A DNA stretch of 64,000 nucleotides from Myxococcaceae bacterium (lineage in GTDB: Bacteria; Myxococcota_A; Polyangia; Polyangiales; Ga0077539), in the NCBI GenBank assembly GCA_004297725.1, contig SCUS01000109.1, forward strand, positions 1 through 64,000, given 5' to 3'. The translations under genes and the position numbers were made by a program. Shown here in pieces: positions 1-11,014 of this stretch. Numbering within the stretch: position 1 is the first letter of the stretch; each line of letters begins with the position of its first letter. Under the pieces are notes generated by a model. The model ran no database searches and was not told where the DNA came from. It saw nothing but the letters and a program-made list of their open reading frames with translations.

Positions 1-148
1 CAGACCCCGAGCGTGAGCGAGGGGGAGCGCCCGCCCGGGCCATCAGTCAGCGTCCGGAATCTCCGGTGATTCCCGCTAGAATCGCGGCGCCGGAGATCTG
101 CGCTGACGGCGTGAACGGGCCCTCCCCCTCGCTCACGCTCGGGGTCTG
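1..148. repeat. Foldback (inverted-repeat) element, left end cut by the window
   Basis: Bases 1-27 are an exact inverted copy of bases 122-148 (27 of 27 positions). The loop holds a second nested inversion: a 7-base GTCAGCG near 47 pairs with CGCTGAC near 101, and ATCTCCGG near 59 pairs with CCGGAGAT near 90. Just to the right, about 170-187, is a sequence of the type GCGGTCGTACCGGGGAAGCG, which recurs next to the repeat at 7298-7365. The element lies directly beyond the stop codon of the response regulator at 226. It could work as a strong transcription terminator for that leftward operon or be a dispersed non-coding repeat. The outer end may lie outside the window. Confidence 0.75.
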
Positions 149-225
149 GCTCCGTCGTCCGACACCGCGCGGTCGTACCGGGGAAGCGCCCTCCGAAGCC
201 GTACTCAACCCGTCAGGCCACCGCC

Positions 226-725
226 CTAAGGGCCGCGCTCCCCCTCCAGCCGGGCGAGCCGCTCTCGCAGCTCCGAGAGCGTCGACTCGAGCTCGTCGAC
301 CCTCCGGACGCACGCTTCGAGGGCGCGCGCCCGGCCGGCGATGCGCTCGTACTCCGAGGCGGCCTCGGCCACCGCGAGCTCGAGCTCCTCTGGAGAGAAG
401 GGCTTGCTCATGTAGCGGTAGACGTGGCCCAGGTTGATCGCCTCGATCACCGAGCGGATGTCCGCGTATCCGGTGAAGAGCACCCGGATCGCGTCGGGGT
501 ACTCGGACTTCACCTTCCGCAGCATCTCGGTGCCCGTCACCGAGGGCATCCGCTGGTCGGTCATCACGACGTGCACGTCGCGCTGCCGCATGACCTCCAT
601 CGCCTCCTCGGCGCTGTTCGCCCGGGCGACGTCGTAGCGGAGGCGCAGCAGGTCGTAGACCGAGTCGCAGATGTCCGGCTCGTCGTCGACGACCAGCAGG
701 CAGTACTTGCGCGAAGTGACCTCCA

Positions 726-729
<4 letters not shown>
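226..729 (-). CDS. Response regulator: receiver domain plus coiled-coil tail
   Basis: The 167-residue product is a single receiver domain followed by a charged helical tail. The receiver has the acidic pocket (LLVVDDEPDICD near residue 10), the phosphoacceptor Asp in VVMTDQRMP, the Thr/Ser switch in VLFTGYAD and the conserved Lys in YMSKPF. This pattern resembles receivers of the RpfG/HupR type. No DNA-binding or enzymatic output domain follows; residues from about 125 on are heptad-like (LEACVRRVDELESTLSELRE), which suggests dimerisation or partner binding. The start ATGATG overlaps the stop of the upstream kinase gene (ATGA-type overlap at 726-729) and has GGGGAG upstream, so the two proteins are very likely made together and the kinase is the likely phosphodonor. 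The output partner is not visible in the window. Confidence 0.88.
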
Positions 730-3596
<2,867 letters not shown>

Positions 3597-3797
3597 GGTC
3601 GAAGGCCTCAGCGATGCGATGGGGATTCGCGCATCGGACAGGATCTCTTCCAGAGGCAGCCGTCTGCGCTCGGGCCCCCCCAGCGACTTCCCTCTGGGGC
3701 CTCGGCCGGACTCGTCAATCGCGCAGCTCGCCAGAGAGCGCCGCCTGGCCGCCCGCGCCAGCGCCCGAAGCGGGCTCACTGCGCTACGCGAGGCCGC

Positions 3798-5822
3798 TCA
3801 GGACGCCTGATCGAAGGGCGCGGTCGGGACGCTGAAGTAGAAGGTCGTCCCCCGCCCCAGCTCGCTCTCGGCCCAGATGCGGCCGCCGTGGGCCTCGACG
3901 ATGCCCTTGCAGATCGGGAGCCCGAGCCCTGCCCCGTGGCGCTCGGCCCTCCCCGCCTGCCAGAAGCGGTCGAAGACCCGCCCGAGGCTCTCGGAGGACA
4001 TCCCCACGCCCGTGTCCTCGACCTTGAACCACACCTCCCCCGGACGCGACTCGGCACCCAGGGTGATGCTCCCTCCGGCGGGCGTGAACTTGATCGCGTT
4101 GCCGACGAGGTTCTCCAACACCTGGAGCAGCCGATCACGGTCGCCCAGGATGGCAGGAAGCTCCTCGGCCGCGTCGATGTGCAGGGCGATGGAGGCGTTG
4201 GCGGCGAGCAGCTGCTCCTCCTCCTGCGAGTCGACGAGGAGCTGCCTCGAGGGCATCGCGCAGCGCTCGACCGTCAGCGCCCCTCCCTCGATGCGGGCCA
4301 CGTCGAGGAGGTCCTGGATGAGCCGGTTGGCGCGCTCGAAGGCGCGGAGGATCGTCTGGACGCTGGTCATGGCGGCCGTGACGCCGCCCCTCGCGAGCTG
4401 TCGCTCCAGCAGGCTCGTCGCCAGGAGGATGGTGCTCAGCGGGGTCCTGACGTCGTGGGCGACGATGGCCAGGATGTCGTCGCGCGCCTTCGTGGCCCGC
4501 TGCGCCGCGGCGTAGAGCCGGGCGTTCACGATGGCGCTGGTCGCCCGGCGGGCGATCTCGGTCGCAAAGGCCATGTCGCGGGTGCCGTACCGTCCGGGGC
4601 GGCTCGACGCGAAGACGATGGCCCCGAGCAGCTCGCCGTGGGAGAGCAGCGGCGCCACGATGGCCGAGCGGGGGTTGAGGGCCTCGATCAGCCGGAGGTG
4701 CTCGTCGTCGCGGGCCACCGAAGCCCAGAGCTCGGGGTCCATCTCGCGGAAGAGCTGGGGCTGCTTCGTCTCGAAGGCCGAGCGGGCGAGGGAGTGGTTT
4801 CGACCGATCGGGAGCGCCGCCAGCCTCTCGCAGGTCTCGGCCATCGCCGGGTCGGCGTGGACCACCATCAGCCGGTGCCCCCGCTCGTCGACCTCGATCA
4901 TGTCGATGAGGCACAGGTCGGCGACGTGGTGCACCACCAGCCCGGCGATGCTCCGGATCGTCTCGGCGTAGTCGAGCGACGAGGCCAGCGCGTCCCCCGC
5001 GTCGGCCAGGATCTCCTGCTCCCTCTCGAAGAGCCTCCGCTCCGTGATGTCCCGCAGCGCCACGGTCATCACCACCCTGCCCCCGACGACGAGCTTGGAG
5101 AGCGTGGCCTCCGCGGGAAACTCCTCGCCGTTCTTGCGCATGCCGTGGATCGTCACGCTCCGCTCGCCCATCGAGACGGAGCCCCTCTCGGTGGCGGCGA
5201 AGGCCGAGACGTGCGCCCGGTGCCCGGCGCGCAGCCGTGTGGGGACCAGCATCTCGAGCGGGGCCCCCAGCGCCTCGGCCTTGGTGTAGCCGAAGATCCG
5301 CTCGGCGCTGTCGTTGAAGATGGTGATCCGCTGGTCTGCGTCGACGCTGATGATGGCGTCCGCGGCGATGGCGATGATGCCCGAGAACTCCTGCTCGGAC
5401 TCCCGGTGCGCCCGCTCGGCCCGCTTGAGCGCCGAGATGTCCGTCACCTGGGCGCAGAAGCCCCGCACGACGCCGTCGACCACGTCGGGGATGTAGTTCG
5501 CGTGGCTGATCGTCGGGGGCCCTCCTTTCGGGTCGGGGATCTCCCGCTCGAACTCCTGCGCCTCGCCCCGGAGCGCGGCCTCGATGTACGGCTGGCAGAG
5601 GGGATAGTACGGCCCGAGGAGCTCGCGGATGTGCATGCCGAGGAGCGACGCCGACGCGACCCCATACCAGCGCTCGTATGCCCGGTTGGCGAAGCGGCAG
5701 CGCTGCGAGGAGTCCCAGTACGCGAGCATCGACGGGATGCTGTCGACGACGCGGCGGGTGAGCGCGCCCTGGTCCTCGACGGACGCGCCGGTGACCTTGG
5801 GATCAGCGTGTCCAGTCAGCAT
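3798..5822 (-). CDS. Histidine kinase, PAS-PAS-GAF-HisKA-HATPase
   Basis: A soluble 674-residue sensor kinase. Two PAS domains occupy roughly residues 20-270 (RVVDSIPSMLAYWDSSQRC; then GIIAIAADAIISVDADQRI), a GAF domain follows to about 430, then the dimerisation/phosphoacceptor helix (ILAIVAHDVRTPLSTI) and a catalytic ATPase domain (N-box NLVGNAIKFTP, VEDTGVGMSSES, GAGLGLPICKGIVEAHGG). There is no receiver domain, unlike the next gene. Its first 20 bases overlap the 3' end of the epimerase gene, and the next gene begins within 20-200 bases, so all four genes probably share one transcript. It could phosphorylate the receiver of the hybrid kinase or the response regulator at 226. The signals for the PAS and GAF domains cannot be told from sequence. 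Confidence 0.9.
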   Translation of the reverse strand: MLTGHADPKVTGASVEDQGALTRRVVDSIPSMLAYWDSSQRCRFANRAYERWYGVASASLLGMHIRELLGPYYPLCQPYIEAALRGEAQEFEREIPDPKGGPPTISHANYIPDVVDGVVRGFCAQVTDISALKRAERAHRESEQEFSGIIAIAADAIISVDADQRITIFNDSAERIFGYTKAEALGAPLEMLVPTRLRAGHRAHVSAFAATERGSVSMGERSVTIHGMRKNGEEFPAEATLSKLVVGGRVVMTVALRDITERRLFEREQEILADAGDALASSLDYAETIRSIAGLVVHHVADLCLIDMIEVDERGHRLMVVHADPAMAETCERLAALPIGRNHSLARSAFETKQPQLFREMDPELWASVARDDEHLRLIEALNPRSAIVAPLLSHGELLGAIVFASSRPGRYGTRDMAFATEIARRATSAIVNARLYAAAQRATKARDDILAIVAHDVRTPLSTILLATSLLERQLARGGVTAAMTSVQTILRAFERANRLIQDLLDVARIEGGALTVERCAMPSRQLLVDSQEEEQLLAANASIALHIDAAEELPAILGDRDRLLQVLENLVGNAIKFTPAGGSITLGAESRPGEVWFKVEDTGVGMSSESLGRVFDRFWQAGRAERHGAGLGLPICKGIVEAHGGRIWAESELGRGTTFYFSVPTAPFDQAS

Positions 5823-6852
5823 CGGGGCCGGCTCGATCTCCTAGCGCAGACCGCACCTTCGCGGCGGCCTTCGGCTTGAGTGCGTCGATGAACAGGAGCC
5901 AGCGGAAGGCGTCGCGGAGCACCTCGTCGGCGGGGCGAAACGTCGCGCCGAGCTCGGTGCGCGCCCGGGTCGAGTCGTAGAGCAGGTGGCGGCCGAAGAC
6001 GTCGGCGATCTGCGCGCGGGTGACGGGCGCGTCGGTGTCCTCCGCCGCGGCCTTCTTCTCCATGCGACCGGCGAGGAAGGACAGGAGGAAGCGCGGAGGC
6101 CGGAGCGTGGGCGGCCGCACCCCCGCCACCGAGGAGAAGTGCGCGGAGACCTCCTCGGGCCGGAGCCTGTCGCCGGTGAGGAGGTAGCGACGACCGCTCT
6201 TGCCGAGGCGCGCGGCGAGCACATGGCCCGCGGCCACGTCGCGCACGTCCGTGATGCACACGCCCAGAAACGACGGGTCGCCCTGGAGCAGCCCCACGAG
6301 CGCCGCCGTCGCCGGGGTGACCCGGTAGTCCCTCGGACCGAACACGCCGCTCGGGTTGGTGATCACCACCTCGAGGCCGCCGGCCTCGGCCTCGCGACGG
6401 GCGAGCGCCTCGGCCTCGATCTTCGCCCTGGTGTAGGGGCTCTCGGCGACGGTGAGGAAGGCCCCCTCGTCGAGCGGGCGCGAGGGGTCGTCGGTGAAGC
6501 CCACGGTGGCGCCGCTGCTGGTCACGACGACCCTGCGCACCCCGGAGGCGCGGGCCGCGTCGAGGACGTTGCGGGTGCCGACCACCGCGGGGCGCATGAT
6601 GGTCTCCGGGTCGCGCGCGAAGTTGCGATGCGGCGACGCGACGTGGAACACCACCTCCACCCCATCGCAGGCGCGCCGCACGCTGTCAGCGTCGAGCAGG
6701 TCTCCGACGCGGCGCTCCACGTCGACCCCTTGGAGGGCCCGAAGGTCGGCCTTCGGTCGCACGAAGGCCACGGGCTCGAGGCCGGCCGCAAGGCACGCCC
6801 TCACCACGTGGCTGCCGATGTGCCCGTTTGCTCCCGTGACCAACGCTCGCAT
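5803..6852 (-). CDS. Extended SDR: NAD-dependent epimerase/reductase
   Basis: A 349-residue extended short-chain dehydrogenase. The N-terminus has the Rossmann motif VTGANGHIGSHVV, the mid part VVVTSSGATVG and the active-site YxxxK in SPYTRAKIEAEALA. Similar proteins act as dihydroflavonol-4-reductase-like or sugar-nucleotide epimerase-like enzymes; the substrate is not clear. The ATG at 6852 is preceded by GGAGG seven to eight bases upstream and begins exactly at the Rossmann strand; longer reading (to 6972) adds an unrelated Arg-rich stretch. It leads a minus-strand block with two histidine kinases and a response regulator; its last codons overlap the kinase start by 20 bases. The coupling to signalling genes is unusual, and no direct functional link is visible. 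Confidence 0.85.
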   Translation of the reverse strand: MRALVTGANGHIGSHVVRACLAAGLEPVAFVRPKADLRALQGVDVERRVGDLLDADSVRRACDGVEVVFHVASPHRNFARDPETIMRPAVVGTRNVLDAARASGVRRVVVTSSGATVGFTDDPSRPLDEGAFLTVAESPYTRAKIEAEALARREAEAGGLEVVITNPSGVFGPRDYRVTPATAALVGLLQGDPSFLGVCITDVRDVAAGHVLAARLGKSGRRYLLTGDRLRPEEVSAHFSSVAGVRPPTLRPPRFLLSFLAGRMEKKAAAEDTDAPVTRAQIADVFGRHLLYDSTRARTELGATFRPADEVLRDAFRWLLFIDALKPKAAAKVRSALGDRAGPDADWTR

Positions 6853-7084
6853 GGAGGTCCTCCGCTCCTTGCCGCAGCGCCAGCATTCGACGTGCCGCCC
6901 CGACGGCGAGGCGGCGCCCCTTCGCAGGCCGCTCGATGTGGCCCTGGAGGCCTTGCCGGAGGTGCACTCCATGCGTCCGTCGAGGCGCGTCAGTGCAACG
7001 GATGCACCGGCGCGTCAGGGTGCTCGCCGCGGTGCGCCTGCCTGACGGGTGTGGACGACCTCACCCCGCTGCCGCGATGCCGCC

Positions 7085-7154
7085 GGCGAGGAGTCCGACG
7101 GTACGACCGCGAGGCCGCCGACGAGGAGTCCGACGGTACGACCGCGAGGCCGCC
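7085..7154. repeat. 35-base tandem duplication
   Basis: Two adjacent copies (7085-7119 and 7120-7154) of a 35-base unit containing GAGGAGTCCGACGGTACGAC are identical except for one base. The second copy runs into the left arm of the inverted repeat that starts at 7134, so part of the foldback element has been duplicated at its outer edge. This looks like slippage or unequal recombination within the repeat. Confidence 0.85.
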
Positions 7155-7357
7155 AGCGACCAGAGCCAGACCCTGAGAAGGTCAGCGAGGGGGAGCGTCC
7201 TACCCCGCTGCCAGCACGATTCTCCTTCTTCGAAGGTGGCGGTTCGCCCGAGGAATCGCCGAAAATTCCGGACGCGTAATGACGGCGGTAGAGGCCTCTC
7301 CCCCTCGCTGACGCTCAGGGTCTGGCTCTGGTCGCTGGCGGCCTCGCGGTCGTACCG
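7134..7357. repeat. Foldback element with about 60-base arms
   Basis: Bases 7134-7177 are an exact inverted copy of 7314-7357 (44 of 44), and the inner part 7181-7195 continues the pairing with 7298-7312 (15 bases). The arms contain CGGTACGACCGCGAGGCCGC and GTCAGCGAGGGGGAG; the latter is almost the same as the arm of the repeat at 1-148, so the two are members of one family. The loop (about 7196-7297) shows no reading frame of interest. It is non-coding, lies between two leftward genes, and carries no transposase, as for MITE- or REP-like elements. Confidence 0.85.
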
Positions 7358-7436
7358 GGGAAGCGATGGGCTCTCCGCCGGGATGTGCAGAAGGGAAAGG
7401 GTCTCCAACCCGCGGGCACAGCGGGTACGGCCACGA

Positions 7437-9212
7437 TCAGAGCCCCCGGCGGAAGCGCTGCGAGAAGGTGTAGAAGCCCGCGGTGTCGCCCGCGATGCGC
7501 AGCTCTCCGCTGGCCACCGCTGCGGCGGGGGTGAGGGTGTCCGTCGCGACGCGCCGCCACGCGCTCGCGGTGGTGGTGACGACCGCGAGCGGCGGCGGCG
7601 TGTTGGGGAGCGCGTCTCCCTTCGCGACCTCCAGCACCCCGTTGCGGATCGTCAGGAAGAAGGTCTCGTGCGAGTCCGTCAGGTCGAAGCGCACGGACTC
7701 GTGCACGCCCGAGGACAGCTCCGGCAGCAGCCGCGAGGCCATCACGTGGAAGACCGTCGCCATGGGCACCCGGTCGAGCACCGCCGCCGAGGCGCGCGGC
7801 GTCGGGAGCGGCGGCACCCCGTGGCGTCGCCCGTAGGCCGACTCCAGCAGGTAGCCGCGGCCGTTGCTGTTGCCCACCGTGGCCGCGACGGACTCCAGCG
7901 CGGTCGCCGAGGCGAGGGCCCAGCGCTGCCCCGGGGTCTCCGCCGCGAGGCCCGCGTCGCGCAGCAGCGTGAGGAGGTGCAGCGCCCAGCGGGGGTCCGT
8001 GCGGAGGGAGGCGTCGATGACCGACCAGAGGCGCTCGGCGCCGCCCATCATGGCCACGGTGCGGGTCGCCCGGTCGCGCTCGGCGAGGGGGTAGAGCGCC
8101 TCGGGGCTGCCGTCGAACCACCCGAGGTGGTTGGTGTAGATCGCCCTCGCGGACCAGTCGACCTGGCCGTAGAGCGGGGCGAGCGCAGGGTCCGAGGCGA
8201 CCGCGGGAGGCAGCCCGATGCTCTCCACGAGGGCCTCGAGGCGCATGCCCGCGTTGGCCCCGGCGACGACCCGGTCGCGCACCCACTGGATGGCGTCGCG
8301 GTAGCGGGTGAGCGCGCCGAGGATGTTCTCCCGGCCGTGGAGCGCGACCGTGTGCGAGGGGACGAGGTGCTCCGGGGCGCGGCGGCGCATGAGGTCGAGC
8401 GAGTCGATCCAGGCGTCCACCGGTCGCGGCGAGGTCCCTCGGATCGTGTAGAGGTTGGGAAACGCGTGATAGTAGTTGTCGCCGGGCATGAGCACCCGCT
8501 CGGCGGGCAGCCAGACGAAGAGCTGGTCGTGCGTCTCTCCGTGGGCCTCGACGAGCTCGATGCGCACGCCCCCGAAGGTGAGCTCGGCGTGTCCCGAGAA
8601 GGTGCGCGTGGGGAGCAGCGCGCCGGTGACCAGGGCGCTCTCGAAGTCGAGCCGTCGGCCGATGGTGCAGCAGGGCAGCGACGCCTCCTCGATGTGCGCG
8701 CCGTACTGCCCTGCGCCGCGGCGGGTCTCGGCGGTCCTGAACTCGCCGTACTGCTTGATGAAGTGCTCCGAGAGCGCCTCGGTCGCCCAGATCTCGGTCC
8801 CCGGCTCGACCCACGCCGACGCCCCGCCGGTGTGGTCGATGTGGCTGTGCGTGTAGATCACCGCGAGGGTGCGCCCCGGCGCCACCGCGGTGAGCGCCGC
8901 CTTCACGGCCTGCGCGCGCACCGGGCTCATCGAGACGTCCACCACCACGTTGCCCGCGCTCGTCTGGATGAGGATCGTGTTCGCCAGGTCGTACCCGATC
9001 GCCAGCCAGACGTGCTCGCTGATGCGCTCGACGCGCGGCGGCCCGACGGCGTCTCGGCACTGGGCCCTGAGCTGCTCGGGCGTGGCCACCGCGCGCGACT
9101 GCACCACCGCCGTGCGGCGAGGGCGCAGCCTGCGGACGGCCACGAGGGAGGCCCCCGCGACGGCGCAGAGCAGCGCCACGACCAGGGCGATCCAACGGGT
9201 TCGTCGTGACAT
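7437..9212 (-). CDS. Alkylsulfatase-like metallo-beta-lactamase-fold hydrolase, membrane-anchored or exported
   Basis: A 591-residue protein. Residues about 7-27 form a hydrophobic segment after Arg residues (MSRRTRWIALVVALLCAVAG), so it is exported or anchored. The metallo-beta-lactamase domain has the metal-binding motif THSHIDHTGG near residue 120, with further His/Asp/Glu ligands downstream (MPGDNYYHAFPN). The long helical middle and the C-terminal SCP2-like part fit the linear alkylsulfatase family (SdsA1/BDS1), which cleaves sulfate from alkyl sulfates; the protein is somewhat shorter than typical members (about 650). Substrate is inferred from family only. A dienelactone hydrolase gene lies 12 bases upstream in the same direction, suggesting a small catabolic operon. 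Confidence 0.82.
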   Translation of the reverse strand: MSRRTRWIALVVALLCAVAGASLVAVRRLRPRRTAVVQSRAVATPEQLRAQCRDAVGPPRVERISEHVWLAIGYDLANTILIQTSAGNVVVDVSMSPVRAQAVKAALTAVAPGRTLAVIYTHSHIDHTGGASAWVEPGTEIWATEALSEHFIKQYGEFRTAETRRGAGQYGAHIEEASLPCCTIGRRLDFESALVTGALLPTRTFSGHAELTFGGVRIELVEAHGETHDQLFVWLPAERVLMPGDNYYHAFPNLYTIRGTSPRPVDAWIDSLDLMRRRAPEHLVPSHTVALHGRENILGALTRYRDAIQWVRDRVVAGANAGMRLEALVESIGLPPAVASDPALAPLYGQVDWSARAIYTNHLGWFDGSPEALYPLAERDRATRTVAMMGGAERLWSVIDASLRTDPRWALHLLTLLRDAGLAAETPGQRWALASATALESVAATVGNSNGRGYLLESAYGRRHGVPPLPTPRASAAVLDRVPMATVFHVMASRLLPELSSGVHESVRFDLTDSHETFFLTIRNGVLEVAKGDALPNTPPPLAVVTTTASAWRRVATDTLTPAAAVASGELRIAGDTAGFYTFSQRFRRGL

Positions 9213-9224
9213 CGGGCGGCGCCG

Positions 9225-9956
9225 CTACTTCGCCGCGCCGTCGGTCTTCGGGCTGAGGGTGCGGTCGAAGAAGGCCTCGATCTTCGACCACGCCTCCGGG
9301 GCGCTCAGGGGGTCGTAGCCCGCGTGGAGCATCGGCCACGTCAGCACGGTCGCCACGGGGTGGTCTCCCTCGGTGAGGAAGGCGTGCCCCGCGCTGGGGA
9401 AGGTGTGCACCTCGGGCACGACGCCCAGCGGCGCGAGGCGCTCGGTGAGCAGCGCCCCCTTCGCGCGGAAGGGCAGGTCGCGCCCGCCGTAGCACCCGAT
9501 GACCGGGCCGATGCCCCGCATGCGCTCGGTGGGCGGCACCTCGCCGTAGTTGGTCGACACGGCGCCCCAGCCCGGGCCCGCGAGCAGCGCGAAGCCGCCG
9601 CCGAAGCAGAAGCCGATGATGCCGACCTGCGGCGCCGAGAGGCCCGCCTGGTCGCAGAGCCACTGGCGAGCCCGCAGCGCCCTGCGCACCGGCGCGACCT
9701 CGACCCCGGAGCTCATCGCCGACATCACCGCGCGGATGCACCGCAGCGCGCCCTCGTGGAAGAGGTCGGGCGCCACGGCCGCGTAGCCCCTCGTGGCGAA
9801 GCGGTCGACCACGCGGTCGATGTCGGGCTGCCGGCCGAAGATCTCGTGGATCACCACCATGCCTCGCGTCGCCCCCGCGGGGACGTTGGCGTAGGCGGGG
9901 GAGGAGGCGTCGCCGTGGGAGGCATCGCCGGGGATCGTGACGTCGGCGCCGCGCAT
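9225..9956 (-). CDS. Dienelactone hydrolase family protein
   Basis: A 243-residue alpha/beta hydrolase. The nucleophile motif is GFCFGGG with Cys117, which is the Cys variant typical of dienelactone hydrolases rather than Ser esterases. The conserved Glu lies in VIHEIFG (Glu38), the Asp in CYGGRD and the His in SAGHAF, so the catalytic set is complete. Family members hydrolyse dienelactone in chlorocatechol breakdown, but many act on other lactones or esters. No signal peptide is present, so it is cytoplasmic. It is transcribed leftward with the alkylsulfatase-like gene 12 bases downstream. The foldback repeat 10011-10281 lies just upstream of its start. Confidence 0.88.
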   Translation of the reverse strand: MRGADVTIPGDASHGDASSPAYANVPAGATRGMVVIHEIFGRQPDIDRVVDRFATRGYAAVAPDLFHEGALRCIRAVMSAMSSGVEVAPVRRALRARQWLCDQAGLSAPQVGIIGFCFGGGFALLAGPGWGAVSTNYGEVPPTERMRGIGPVIGCYGGRDLPFRAKGALLTERLAPLGVVPEVHTFPSAGHAFLTEGDHPVATVLTWPMLHAGYDPLSAPEAWSKIEAFFDRTLSPKTDGAAK

Positions 9957-10291
9957 CCGACGACGCTAGGGCCGCCTCGACCCGGGGCGCAAGCTGGTGC
10001 GGCCCTCACTGGGATTCGGAGTACGACCGCGAGGCCCCCTTCCCCGCTACCGCGCGCCCTCCCCCCGCCTCGGGGGGAGGGCTCCGAAGTCAGCGAAAGT
10101 GGAGTCGTACTGGTGGGCTTCCGCGGTGCCAATTCGAGCACCAGTCGTCGATCCCCAAAGCCCTCCCCCCGAGGCGGGGGGAGGGCGCGCGGCAGCGGGG
10201 AAGGGGGCCGAGAAGCCAACGGCCCTCACCGTGAGAAATGAGCCCCGAGGACCGGGCCTCGCGCTCGTACTCCGAACTCCCGGTGCGGCCC
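9957..10291. other. 335-base spacer with no gene, mostly a foldback element
   Basis: The stretch between the dienelactone hydrolase start and the GIDE-like stop is filled almost entirely by the inverted-repeat element at 10011-10281. Reading frames here consist only of Pro/Arg-rich translations of the repeat arms and are not supported as genes. A promoter for the leftward hydrolase genes must lie in 9957-10010 or inside the element. Confidence 0.75.
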
Positions 10292-10296
10292 TCACT
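9996..10296. mobile_element. MITE-like foldback element (10011-10281) flanked by a 15-base direct repeat
   Basis: Outer inverted ends: 10011-10036 and 10255-10281 are near-perfect inverted copies sharing TTCGGAGTACGA and CGCGAGGCC. Inner arms: 10033-10083 and 10159-10209 match as inverted copies at 50 of 51 positions. The 271-base element is flanked by an exact 15-base direct repeat, GGTGCGGCCCTCACT, at 9996-10010 and 10282-10296. The right copy contains the stop codon of the GIDE-like gene. This is what an insertion with target duplication would leave, though 15 bases is long for common transposon families. It shares GTACGACCGCGAGGCC with the repeat at 7134. No transposase is encoded, so it would be non-autonomous. 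Confidence 0.65.
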
Positions 10297-10978
10297 CACC
10301 CACCGGGCCCGCGATGGGAGTGTCTACTCCACCGGGGTGGTGACGCAGGACGAGCGGGAGTCCGTGGGGCGGCCCGACGACCACCTCCCGGAGGCGTACG
10401 CGGTAGCCCGTCGCGGCATCGACCGACGATGACGTGTCGACCCGGTCCCGCACCACGCCGGAGACCGCGACGAGGTCGCCCTCCCCGACGGTCCATTCGT
10501 GGAGCGACCAGTCGTCGTGGGCGGTGAGGCCGCGTTGCTGGAGCATCGCCTGCTGCTGCGCGTCCGAGCCCTGTCGGAGGCAGCTCGGATAGTCCATGAG
10601 CGCGACGTCGCCGACGCGAACCGTGGCGAGGCCGGTGCCGTCGTCGAGGATGAACGCACACCCCTCCTCCTCGCGAGCCAACGGGGCCGGGCTGGGGTTG
10701 GCGTCGCCGTAGCCCATCCACGTCGCGAGCGGCGCCATGACGTAGTAGCAGCAGCGCCGCTCGGTGAGCGGCGAGACGAGCGTGCTGCGGGCGAAGCGCA
10801 CCCTGCCGACGAGCGTCACGGTCGTCCCGGTCGGGGCCCTCGCGATGGTCGACCTGGGCGCCCTCGTCGCCGCATGACGCGCTCGCCCCGCGCGGGAGAA
10901 CCTCGCATGCAACTCGATCGTCAGCCCGAGGAGAACCAAGGAGACGCCCGCCAGCTCGAGGACCAGGGAAGGATCCAT
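10292..10978 (-). CDS. GIDE-like domain membrane protein
   Basis: A 228-residue protein with one N-terminal membrane helix (about residues 4-24, LVLELAGVSLVLLGLTIEL) and a soluble beta-rich domain. The pattern SPLTERRCCYYVMAP, then an acidic run before a loop FILDDGTGLATVRVG, resembles the GIDE/MULAN domain known from mitochondrial E3 ligase MUL1 and from many bacterial membrane proteins. It lacks a RING finger, so no ligase activity is implied. The function in bacteria is not established. Its stop codon falls in the right copy of a 15-base direct repeat that borders a foldback element. The gene has no close operon partner. Confidence 0.7.
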   Translation of the reverse strand: MDPSLVLELAGVSLVLLGLTIELHARFSRAGRARHAATRAPRSTIARAPTGTTVTLVGRVRFARSTLVSPLTERRCCYYVMAPLATWMGYGDANPSPAPLAREEEGCAFILDDGTGLATVRVGDVALMDYPSCLRQGSDAQQQAMLQQRGLTAHDDWSLHEWTVGEGDLVAVSGVVRDRVDTSSSVDAATGYRVRLREVVVGPPHGLPLVLRHHPGGVDTPIAGPVGE

Positions 10979-11014
10979 TCAGCGTCTCCAGGCGCGCCGC
11001 ATCGAGCGGCGAGG

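Larger units (their letters stand above)
6853..7436. other. 584-base spacer with no gene, carrying repeats
   Basis: This stretch lies between the stop of the alkylsulfatase-like gene and the start of the epimerase gene, both leftward. No reading frame in it resembles a protein. Its right half holds a 35-base tandem duplication (7085-7154) and a long inverted repeat (7134-7357), listed separately. The left part near 6853-6870 carries the epimerase ribosome binding site (GGAGG). The promoter for the epimerase-kinase block is probably here, but no convincing -35/-10 pair was picked out. Confidence 0.8.
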
